From Aestuariivita sp964402685 (GTDB lineage Bacteria > Pseudomonadota > Alphaproteobacteria > Rhodobacterales > Rhodobacteraceae), in NCBI GenBank assembly GCA_964402685.1, contig CAYODE010000209.1, positions 1 to 6,131 on the forward strand: 6,131 nucleotides of DNA, in the 5' to 3' direction. Numbering within the stretch: the stretch's first letter is position 1; every line of letters starts with the position of its first letter. The notes below the pieces were generated by a model. The model ran no database searches. It saw only the letters and a program-made list of their open reading frames with translations, and was not told the origin of the DNA. Below, in pieces: positions 1 to 5,001 of the stretch. A program made the position numbers and the translations under genes.

Positions 1-674
1 GGGGCTGCTTGGGCCGCTGTCAGGTTCCAGGTCCAGAACGCTTCGTTCCAGGCCAGGATGATGTTCAGCAGAATTGTCGAGGCGATGCCGGGAATAGCCA
101 TGGGCGTGAGCACATAGAGGATTTCCGCCTTGAGAGATGCGCCATCCATCCGCGCGGCCTCAAGTATCTCGCCGGGGATTTCCTTGAAGTATGTGTATAG
201 CATCCAGACCATGATCGGCAGGTTGATCAGCATCAGGATGATGACCAGACCGACCCGCGTATCAAGCAACCCGAGGCTGATGAAGCCAAGGTAAATGGGA
301 TAAAGCACACCCACTGCTGGCAGCATCTTGGTCGACAGCATCCAGAGCAAGACATCCTTTGTCCGCTTGGACGGCACAAAGGCCATGGACCATGCGGCTG
401 GTACCGCAACTATGATCCCCAACAAGGTGGAGCCGCCTGCGATGAAGATCGAATTCCAGAGGAATTTCATATAGTTCGACCGTTCCTGAACAGCTGCATA
501 ATTCTCAAGCGTCCAATCGAAGGCCAGAAAGATCGGTGGGTCGGCGATAGCCTGTGCTTCGGTCTTGAAACTGGTCAGGATGGTCCAGAGGATCGGAAAG
601 AAGATCAGCAATCCGATGATCCAGGCGAACCCGGTGTTCAGCGCTTTGCGGCGAGTGGTCACTGTACGTGCCAT
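1..674 (-). CDS. smoG: Polyol (sorbitol/mannitol-type) ABC transporter permease, MalG/SmoG-like; 3' end cut off by window
   Basis: This is an inner-membrane permease subunit that should pair with the SmoF-like protein to form the channel of a polyol importer. The start is ATG at 674-672, preceded by a strong GAGGAGG site that overlaps the stop codon of the upstream permease gene. 224 complete codons are visible and the frame leaves the window open, out of roughly 275 residues usual for the family. Residues about 13-35 form the first membrane segment, with others near 75-98, 108-130, 141-162 and 196-213. The cytoplasmic EAA loop that contacts the ATPase is clear at residues 165-196 (EIPGEILEAARMDGAS, then LTPMAIPG). 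The WNEAFW-NLTAAQAAP stretch near the visible end resembles SmoG/MtlG proteins as I remember them. The spacing of 15 bases from the previous gene indicates one operon with translational coupling. Family assignment is firm; the polyol substrate is inferred from the linked binding protein. Confidence 0.93.
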   Translation of the reverse strand, partial: MARTVTTRRKALNTGFAWIIGLLIFFPILWTILTSFKTEAQAIADPPIFLAFDWTLENYAAVQERSNYMKFLWNSIFIAGGSTLLGIIVAVPAAWSMAFVPSKRTKDVLLWMLSTKMLPAVGVLYPIYLGFISLGLLDTRVGLVIILMLINLPIMVWMLYTYFKEIPGEILEAARMDGASLKAEILYVLTPMAIPGIASTILLNIILAWNEAFWTWNLTAAQAA

Positions 675-692
675 GATCCGGTCTCCTCCTCA
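675..692 (-). promoter_or_regulatory. Ribosome binding site of the SmoG-like permease overlapping the SmoF-like stop codon
   Basis: On the minus strand the TGA stop of the first permease (692-690) is the start of TGAGGAGGAG, a near-perfect Shine-Dalgarno sequence. It lies about 10 bases before the ATG at 674. A ribosome ending on the first permease gene would therefore stand on the initiation site of the second, a layout that favours coupled, near-equal synthesis of the two channel halves. The overlap is seen directly; the coupling is inferred. Confidence 0.8.
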
Positions 693-1568
693 GGTATCCA
701 GGTTCTTGCCGACGATGCGCATCAGGAAGATGGCTACGATGTTGGCGAGAATGATGGCATAGACGCCGCCTGCGGAACCCAGGCCCACATTTTGGCTTTC
801 CAGAATGCGTTGGAAGATGAGGTAGGTCAGTGTCTTGGTTCCAAAGGCACCACCAGTTGTCACGAAGATCTCGGCGAAGATGGCCAACAAAAAGATCGTC
901 TGGATCAGGATCACAATTGTGATCGCCCGGCTGAGATGCGGCAGGATGATAAACCAGAATCGCTTCAACGGTGGAGCGCCGTCCATTTCCGCGGCTTCCA
1001 GTTGCTCACTGTCCAAAGACTGAATGGCGGTCAACAGGATCAGGGTTGCAAACGGCAACCACTGCCAAGACACGATGATAATGAGGGACGGCATTGACGC
1101 TTGACTGAGCCACTCAACCGGGGTCGCGCCGAAGAATTTCCACAAATGTGCAAGAATGCCGTTTGTCGGATCCATGAACATGTTTTTCCAAACCAGTGCG
1201 GACACCGTTGGCATCACGAAAAACGGTGCAATCACAAGGATCCGCACAACGCCCTGTCCCCACATCGGTTGATCGAGCAGGAGCGCCAAAAGTACGCCCA
1301 ATATGATCGTGATGACCAAGACCCCGCCTACGATCGTCAGCGTGGCTTGGACACTGGGCCAGAATGAGCTGGAGCTGACAAAACGGGTGTAGTTTGCAAA
1401 ACCCACCCAATCGAGGCCATTGGCAAGGCTGTCGCCGCGCAAAGGCAGATACTTCTTGAATGAGAAAAACAGCGTCATCGTTAAGGGCACCAGCATCCAG
1501 CCAAGGAGCAGGATCACGGCCGGGGCCATCATAAGTCGGGCTGCTGATCTTGAGTGCTGGGTCGCCAT
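690..1568 (-). CDS. smoF: Polyol (sorbitol/mannitol-type) ABC transporter permease, MalF/SmoF-like
   Basis: This 292-residue inner-membrane permease is the first of the two channel subunits. I chose ATG 1568-1566 (MATQHSRSAARLMM) because a GGGAG site lies 9 bases upstream and because a start at 1703 would add 45 residues with no family resemblance and run into the end of the binding-protein gene. Six membrane segments fall at about residues 14-36, 74-98, 107-127, 160-182, 213-235 and 264-285. The first is followed by a periplasmic loop, as in MalF-type sugar permeases. The EAA loop for contact with the ATPase is at residues 184-210 (SLDSEQLEAAEMDGAPPLKR). The gene follows the binding protein after a 103-base gap that carries a strong hairpin, and it precedes the second permease by 15 bases. 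Length and order match smoE-smoF-smoG. No defect is seen. Confidence 0.95.
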   Translation of the reverse strand: MATQHSRSAARLMMAPAVILLLGWMLVPLTMTLFFSFKKYLPLRGDSLANGLDWVGFANYTRFVSSSSFWPSVQATLTIVGGVLVITIILGVLLALLLDQPMWGQGVVRILVIAPFFVMPTVSALVWKNMFMDPTNGILAHLWKFFGATPVEWLSQASMPSLIIIVSWQWLPFATLILLTAIQSLDSEQLEAAEMDGAPPLKRFWFIILPHLSRAITIVILIQTIFLLAIFAEIFVTTGGAFGTKTLTYLIFQRILESQNVGLGSAGGVYAIILANIVAIFLMRIVGKNLDT

Positions 1569-1585
1569 GACACATTTCTCCCGTT

Positions 1586-1600
1586 GGTGGTCCAGCCACC
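1586..1600 (-). repeat. Small hairpin just upstream of the SmoF-like ribosome binding site
   Basis: The minus strand reads GGTGG-CTGGA-CCACC, a 5-bp stem with a 5-base loop. It ends 3 bases before the GGGAG ribosome binding site (1582-1578). It could act with the larger hairpin upstream as an mRNA end-protecting element, but a 5-bp stem is common by chance, so the function is doubtful. Confidence 0.3.
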
Positions 1601-1633
1601 TTTGTTCAGGCGTTGATAATTGGAAAGTGGGGT

Positions 1634-1661
1634 GGTCAGGGACGCAAACGCGCCCCCAACC
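1634..1661 (-). other. Strong intercistronic RNA hairpin after the binding-protein gene
   Basis: In the minus-strand transcript, GGUUGGGGGCGC (1661-1650) pairs along its full length with GCGUCCCUGACC (1645-1634) around a GUUU loop. This gives 12 bp with three G-U wobbles and no bulge. It begins 10 bases after the stop codon of the binding-protein gene. The bases that follow (ACCCCACTTTCC) are not a U-tract, so it does not look like a full rho-independent terminator. By analogy with malE-malF type intergenic hairpins, it probably protects the 3' end of the binding-protein message or gives partial attenuation, so that the soluble protein outnumbers the permeases. The structure is read directly; the role is inferred. 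Confidence 0.7.
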
Positions 1662-1671
1662 TGATCGTGGC

Positions 1672-2976
1672 TTAGCGGTAGCCCGCAGCTTCCATCGCGT
1701 CATTGGTCAAGGCTTGTGCCTTGGCAAGCGCTTCGTCGATGGTTTGTTGTCCCGCATAGACTGCAGAGAACTCTTGGCTCACTTCAGTTGCGATACCCGC
1801 GAATTCCGGGATAGCCGCGAACTGGATGCCCACATACGGAGAGGGCTCAACTGTCGAGTCGTTCGGATCAGCTGACAGGATTGAGTCCAGCGTCATTTTG
1901 GCAAACGGAATGTCTTTGTAATTCGGGTTCTCATAAAGCGATATCCGAGCGCCGGGAGGTACGTTTGCCCATCCTTCGTTTTCGGCAACCAGCTCGATAT
2001 AGCTGTTGGAAGTTGCCCATTCGATGAACTGTTTTGCACCGTCCTGTTGTTGCGTGCCGGCCGGAATTGCCAGAGCCCATGCCCACAGCCAGTTCGACCG
2101 TTTGCCCAGGCCGTTGTCTGGCGCCAGGGCAAACCCAACCTTGTCCGCTACAGTGGAGTCGTTGGGATTGGTCACGAACGAAGCGGCTACAGTCGCATCG
2201 ATCCACATGCCGCATTTGCCTTGCTGGAACAGCGACAGGTTTTCGTTAAAACCGTTGGTCGCGTAGCCCGGAGGGCCGGATTCAGTCATCATGCCCACGT
2301 AGAATTCCAGGGTGTCTTTCCAGGGTTGTGTGTCAAACTGCGCGTTCCAGTCCATATCGAACCAACGCGCACCAAATGAATTGGACATAGCAGTGATAAA
2401 GGCGCCGCCTTCACCCCAACCAGCTTTACCACGCAGGCAAATACCATTGATTTCGTTTTCACGGTCCGTCATCGCGGCTGCTGCCTCGCGGATGAACGAC
2501 CACGTGGGTGCGTCGGGCATTTCCATACCGGCCGCTTCCATCAGGTCAGTCCGGTACATGATCATCGAACTTTCACCATAAAAAGGCGCAGCAAATAGCG
2601 TGCCGTCATGGCTCAACCCCCCGCGCATAGCTGGCAGGATGTCATCGACATTGTAGTCCGCTGACAGATCATCAAGTGGCACAAGCCACCCATTGGCGCC
2701 CCAAATCGGCGTCTCGTACATGCCAATTGTCATGATATCGAACGCACCGCCTTTGGTGGTGATATCGGTGGTCACGCGTTGACGCAGAACGTTTTCTTCC
2801 AAAGTAACCCATTCGACGTCTATGCCGGTTTTCGCTGTGAAGTCGTCAGTCAGGCCTTGCATGCGGATCATGTCACCGTTGTTCACGGTAGCGATGGTCA
2901 GCGTGTCGGCCATGGCAACTCCACCAGCCATGAATGACAGCATAGTGGCCGCACCAAGTGCGTTCTTAAGATACAT
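1672..2976 (-). CDS. smoE: Periplasmic polyol-binding protein of a sorbitol/mannitol-type ABC transporter (SmoE/MtlE-like)
   Basis: This 434-residue extracellular solute-binding protein (family 1) should capture a sugar alcohol in the periplasm and deliver it to the SmoFG-like channel. ATG 2976-2974 follows GGGAGGA with good spacing. Residues 1-23 are a Sec signal peptide: a lysine near the start, a hydrophobic core, and cleavage after AMA before DTLTIATVNN. There is no lipobox cysteine. Family landmarks include TIATVNNGDMIRMQ (27-40), EENVLRQRVTTDI followed by FDIMTIG, PIWGANGWLVPLDDL, and the ligand-cleft stretches FYGESSMIMYRTDLMEAAGM and LRGKAGWGEGGAF. These match SmoE/MtlE proteins as I remember them. 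It is the first transport gene behind a predicted promoter with operator-like repeats, directly downstream of the regulator gene. The family is near certain; whether the natural ligand is sorbitol, mannitol or another polyol such as arabitol cannot be told from sequence alone. Confidence 0.95.
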   Translation of the reverse strand: MYLKNALGAATMLSFMAGGVAMADTLTIATVNNGDMIRMQGLTDDFTAKTGIDVEWVTLEENVLRQRVTTDITTKGGAFDIMTIGMYETPIWGANGWLVPLDDLSADYNVDDILPAMRGGLSHDGTLFAAPFYGESSMIMYRTDLMEAAGMEMPDAPTWSFIREAAAAMTDRENEINGICLRGKAGWGEGGAFITAMSNSFGARWFDMDWNAQFDTQPWKDTLEFYVGMMTESGPPGYATNGFNENLSLFQQGKCGMWIDATVAASFVTNPNDSTVADKVGFALAPDNGLGKRSNWLWAWALAIPAGTQQQDGAKQFIEWATSNSYIELVAENEGWANVPPGARISLYENPNYKDIPFAKMTLDSILSADPNDSTVEPSPYVGIQFAAIPEFAGIATEVSQEFSAVYAGQQTIDEALAKAQALTNDAMEAAGYR

Positions 2977-3014
2977 GAATTCCTCCCATTATTGAGGTTG
3001 TTTTCCTCGCAGAC

Positions 3015-3043
3015 AGCATCGCTGGCCAATTGGCACGCGTCAA
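3015..3043 (-). promoter_or_regulatory. Predicted sigma-70 promoter of the polyol transporter operon
   Basis: On the minus strand, TTGACG (3043-3038) is followed after exactly 17 bases by GATGCT (3020-3015). The -35 matches 5 of 6 consensus bases. The -10 matches only 3 of 6, but these include the key second A and final T. A start near 3008 would give a leader of about 32 bases ending in the GGGAGGA ribosome binding site. The spacer contains the perfect 10-base palindrome GCCAATTGGC (3025-3034), and the -35 box lies within an operator-like motif. Confidence 0.5.
3030..3043. promoter_or_regulatory. Second operator-like site overlapping the -35 box of the transporter promoter
   Basis: The minus-strand sequence TTGACGCGTGCCAA fits TTNNCGCGYGNNAA, the pattern shared with the sites at 3047-3068 and 4167-4180. 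Its centre (between 3036 and 3037) is 21 bp from the centre of the 3047-3068 repeat. That is two helical turns, so both sites face the same side of the DNA. It covers the predicted -35 hexamer, so a bound repressor would exclude RNA polymerase. It is less symmetric than the other two sites. Confidence 0.45.
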
Positions 3044-3046
3044 GAA

Positions 3047-3068
3047 AAATTTTACGCGCGCAAAATTT
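3047..3068. promoter_or_regulatory. Candidate LacI-family operator upstream of the polyol-binding-protein gene
   Basis: A 22-bp inverted repeat reads AAATTTT, A, CGCGCG, C, AAAATTT on the plus strand, with a single mismatched base pair. Its exact centre is CG, a usual feature of LacI/GalR-family operators. It overlaps the stop codon of the regulator gene and lies directly upstream of the predicted -35 box of the transporter operon. Its core matches TTNNCGCGCGNNAA, which recurs in the regulator's own promoter. Symmetry and recurrence are seen; binding by the neighbouring regulator is inferred. Confidence 0.6.
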
Positions 3069-4098
3069 ATGCTGAATCACGCATGATCAGGCGCGCTGGG
3101 AAGACAGTTTCTTCCCGATCTGGGAAACGTCCACCACTTTCAATCAATCGGAAAAGCGTCTCAACGGCGTGATCAGAGACTGCAGCATAGTCATGCGCAG
3201 CCGTCGTCAGCGATGGACAGGTAAATCGAGAAAATGGGTGATCGTCATGCGATGCCACGCGCAGTGCACATTCGCCCGTGCGACCCACGCGAAGGCCGCG
3301 CTCGTAACACGCAGAAAGAAATCCAATACCCAAACGGTCGTTGCTGCACAAAATTGTGTTGGTCGGGAATTGCCCGGCATCCAATGCTGTGTGAGCGCCT
3401 TGACGACCGATTTCTTCAAATGCCCAGCCGGTACCTTCGATCTGAATCACATGCGGCTCCAGCTGCAGGCGATCCATCATGTGGAGATAAGCGTCGCGCC
3501 GACGATTTGCATTTGGATTGGCAGGCGTGCGCATCTCGAAAAAACACGGTGGCTCTCCGGTTCGGGTCAGGTACTCGACAGTCTGTGACACGAAGCTGTA
3601 GTTATCCGACCCGACAAAGGCCTCGCCCAAGCCACTGATGTTACTGTCAAAAAGAACGGTAGGAACATCCCGGCAAAATGCTTCAATCGCATTTCTTTTC
3701 GACGTGCGTCCCAACGGCGCCAAAAGAACGCCAGCGGGTCGCATCGATCGAAGCGTGTCCAGGATGTCGGCTTCGTGGTCTGGCTCACCGTGAGAGCTAA
3801 AGAGCGATGGTGTGAAGCCGGCCGTGATGCACCGCTCTTCGATCACGCGCGCCATTTCCGCAAAGAACGGATCGGCCAAATAGGGAACCACGATGCCAAT
3901 ATTCTTGGTCATCCGCCGGTTTTGGTTCATCGCATAGAAATTGGGGCGGTAGTCAAACTTCTCCAAGGCCGCTTCTATCCGTTCGCGGGTGGATTTTCGT
4001 ACACTGTCAGGATCATTGAAGTACTTTGACACCGTTGGGCGGGAGATGCCGCTAACTGCAGAGAACTCCTCCATATTCTTGATTTTCTGGTCGCCCAT
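3067..4098 (-). CDS. LacI-family transcriptional regulator, probable local repressor of the polyol transport operon
   Basis: This 343-residue DNA-binding regulator has an N-terminal helix-turn-helix at about residues 8-27 (NMEEFSAVSGISRPTVSKYFN) and a hinge near 51-66. A periplasmic-binding-protein-like effector domain follows from IGIVVPYLADPFFAEMAR (67 onward) to the end, including CSNDRLGIGFLSACYERGL and PSLTTAAHDY. I chose ATG 4098-4096 because it places the HTH at the start as in all LacI proteins; a start at 4422 would add 108 unrelated residues and run through the divergent regulatory region and into the opposite kinase gene. Aligned to LacI, recognition-helix positions 17, 18 and 22 are Arg20, Pro21 and Lys25. 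The minor-groove lever Leu56 is replaced by Gln59, which is unusual. The gene is 90 bases upstream of the transport genes on the same strand. The likely effector is the transported polyol or a derivative. Confidence 0.92.
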   Translation of the reverse strand: MGDQKIKNMEEFSAVSGISRPTVSKYFNDPDSVRKSTRERIEAALEKFDYRPNFYAMNQNRRMTKNIGIVVPYLADPFFAEMARVIEERCITAGFTPSLFSSHGEPDHEADILDTLRSMRPAGVLLAPLGRTSKRNAIEAFCRDVPTVLFDSNISGLGEAFVGSDNYSFVSQTVEYLTRTGEPPCFFEMRTPANPNANRRRDAYLHMMDRLQLEPHVIQIEGTGWAFEEIGRQGAHTALDAGQFPTNTILCSNDRLGIGFLSACYERGLRVGRTGECALRVASHDDHPFSRFTCPSLTTAAHDYAAVSDHAVETLFRLIESGGRFPDREETVFPARLIMRDSA

Positions 4099-4138
4099 GC
4101 CTTGCCTGTTCCGCGCGTTTCCAAGCCAAATGTGCCGT

Positions 4139-4155
4139 CCAAAGTCGACCTTTGG
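4139..4155. repeat. 17-base inverted repeat in the leader of the regulator gene
   Basis: CCAAAG-TCGAC-CTTTGG is a perfect 6-bp inverted repeat around 5 bases. It would fall at about +1 to +17 of the transcript from the predicted regulator promoter. It could be an extra protein-binding site or a short 5' hairpin. It does not share the CGCGCG core of the proposed LacI-type operators, so a different protein would be expected if it is bound. Confidence 0.4.
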
Positions 4156-4162
4156 CAAGTTA

Positions 4163-4191
4163 AATATTGACGCGCGATAATTTGTGTTCAA
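4163..4191 (-). promoter_or_regulatory. Predicted promoter of the LacI-family regulator gene
   Basis: On the minus strand, TTGAAC (4191-4186) and AATATT (4168-4163) are separated by exactly 17 bases. Each matches 4 of 6 consensus positions. Transcription would start near 4156, giving a leader of about 58 bases before ATG 4098. The spacer is filled by the operator-like motif at 4167-4180, which suggests negative autoregulation. The ribosome binding site before 4098 is weak (AGG six bases upstream). Confidence 0.45.
4167..4180. promoter_or_regulatory. Candidate LacI-family operator in the divergent region
   Basis: The plus strand reads TTGACGCGCGATAA, a full match to TTNNCGCGCGNNAA. It shares the CGCGCG core with the flanking TT/AA of the 3047-3068 repeat and has a central CG. 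It lies inside the spacer of the regulator's predicted promoter and about 125 bases upstream of the divergent kinase start. One site could therefore control the regulator itself and possibly the kinase. Outer symmetry (ATT/AAT) is kept, while the two inner NN pairs are not symmetric. Confidence 0.5.
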
Positions 4192-4234
4192 GTGTTTTGG
4201 GCCGTGGACGAGTGAGATCGTCTCTGGCGCCGCT

Positions 4235-4247
4235 GTCGATGATCGAC
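4235..4247. repeat. 13-base perfect inverted repeat upstream of the kinase gene
   Basis: GTCGAT-G-ATCGAC is a perfect 6-bp inverted repeat around a single base, 57 bases before the kinase ATG. It may be a small operator, or chance in a GC-rich background. No convincing -35/-10 pair for the kinase could be assigned anywhere in 4099-4303. Confidence 0.25.
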
Positions 4248-4303
4248 TGTTTTGCTCGTTTGCGGATGCGGTCATAGAAAATGCAAAAAAGGAACCGTGC
4301 AGT

Positions 4304-4933
4304 ATGATCGCGTCGCGTTTGCGAGATCTAAGTGAGCTTGTTGCCAAACTCGACGCGTTCCCTTCAAGATCGCACCCAATTTTGGTCGCGATTGCTGGTG
4401 CGCCAGGCAGTGGCAAATCCACGATCGCCGAGACACTAAACGCCAGTACAAAACGACCGAGCTGCGTTGTTCCAATGGATGGGTTTCATCTAGACAATGA
4501 GGAATTGGAAGCAAAAGGACTCTTGCACCGCAAGGGCGCTCCACAGACATTTGATCTCAAACGGTTGGCGCGATTGATTTCTGATCTGCGTTCCAACAAA
4601 GCGCGACACTATCCGACCTTTGATCGAAACGCGGACATGACCGTACGCGAAGGCGGCAACGTTCCGGAGAAGACAGAGATCGTTCTTGTAGAAGGAAATT
4701 ACCTGCTTTTGGATGAACCGGGCTGGCGGGAGTTACAGGCGTTTTGGGATGCGTCTATCTGGCTGGATGTTTCAGAAGACGTGTTGAAGAGCCGCTTAAT
4801 ACGCAGGTGGACGTCCCATGGGTTATCGGTCGCGGATGCTCAGCAACGCGCCGAAGAGAACGATCTTGTGAATGCGCGACGAGTGATTGCAAATCGACTG
4901 TCGCCTACTTGGATAATGCACGACGACGGGTAA
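4304..4933 (+). CDS. P-loop kinase of the uridine kinase/phosphoribulokinase superfamily (FrcK/YggC-like)
   Basis: This 209-residue cytoplasmic protein has the fold signature of small-molecule kinases that transfer phosphate from ATP. Walker A is at residues 32-39 (GAPGSGKS). MDGFHLDN follows at 58-65, the RKGAPQTFD block at 76-84, PTFDR at 104-108, a Walker-B-like strand IVLVEGNYLLLD at 126-137, and the lid-type RLIRRW at 164-169. This set is typical of YggC and FrcK proteins, which databases often label fructokinase-, nucleoside- or pantothenate-kinase-like. I chose ATG 4304 because AAGGAA lies 9 bases upstream and the protein then begins a short distance before the P-loop, as in relatives; a GTG at 4184 would add 40 unrelated residues. 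It is divergent from the regulator, so it may act on the imported polyol or the sugar made from it. The true substrate is unknown. Confidence 0.88.
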   Translation: MIASRLRDLSELVAKLDAFPSRSHPILVAIAGAPGSGKSTIAETLNASTKRPSCVVPMDGFHLDNEELEAKGLLHRKGAPQTFDLKRLARLISDLRSNKARHYPTFDRNADMTVREGGNVPEKTEIVLVEGNYLLLDEPGWRELQAFWDASIWLDVSEDVLKSRLIRRWTSHGLSVADAQQRAEENDLVNARRVIANRLSPTWIMHDDG

Positions 4934-5001
4934 GTCATGGCGAAGCGGAGTTTTAGGTCGTCTGCATCTGTCTCCAACGTCGATAACCGCACCCATCCGG
5001 C
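4934..5001. other. Convergent gap between kinase and deaminase genes, no clear terminator
   Basis: These 68 bases separate two converging genes. I looked for a stem-loop followed by a T-run on either strand and found only weak pairings, such as GGAG/CTCC with a loop of about 20 bases. Termination here is either Rho-dependent or uses signals inside the coding ends. Confidence 0.4.

Noticed and set aside
1569..1703. N-terminal extension of the SmoF-like permease from 1703
   Set aside because: The extra 45 residues translate the intercistronic hairpin and the end of the binding-protein gene. A good ribosome binding site precedes ATG 1568.
3047..3069. Rho-independent terminator for the regulator gene
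   Set aside because: The inverted repeat has no spacer for a loop and overlaps the stop codon. Its central CG and its recurrence in the regulator promoter fit an operator better.
4167..4195. Plus-strand promoter for the kinase using TTGACG at 4167
   Set aside because: The -35 is good, but at 17-base spacing the -10 would be AAGTGT, which matches only two consensus bases. No better partner is present, so I did not annotate it.
4184..4303. N-terminal extension of the kinase from a GTG at 4184
   Set aside because: The 40 added residues have no kinase-family resemblance, the GTG has no ribosome binding site, and it lies inside the regulator's promoter region. ATG 4304 has AAGGAA at good spacing.
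4099..4422. N-terminal extension of the LacI-family regulator from 4422
   Set aside because: It would put 108 unrelated residues before the HTH, cross the divergent promoter region and overlap the kinase gene antisense. LacI proteins begin with the HTH.
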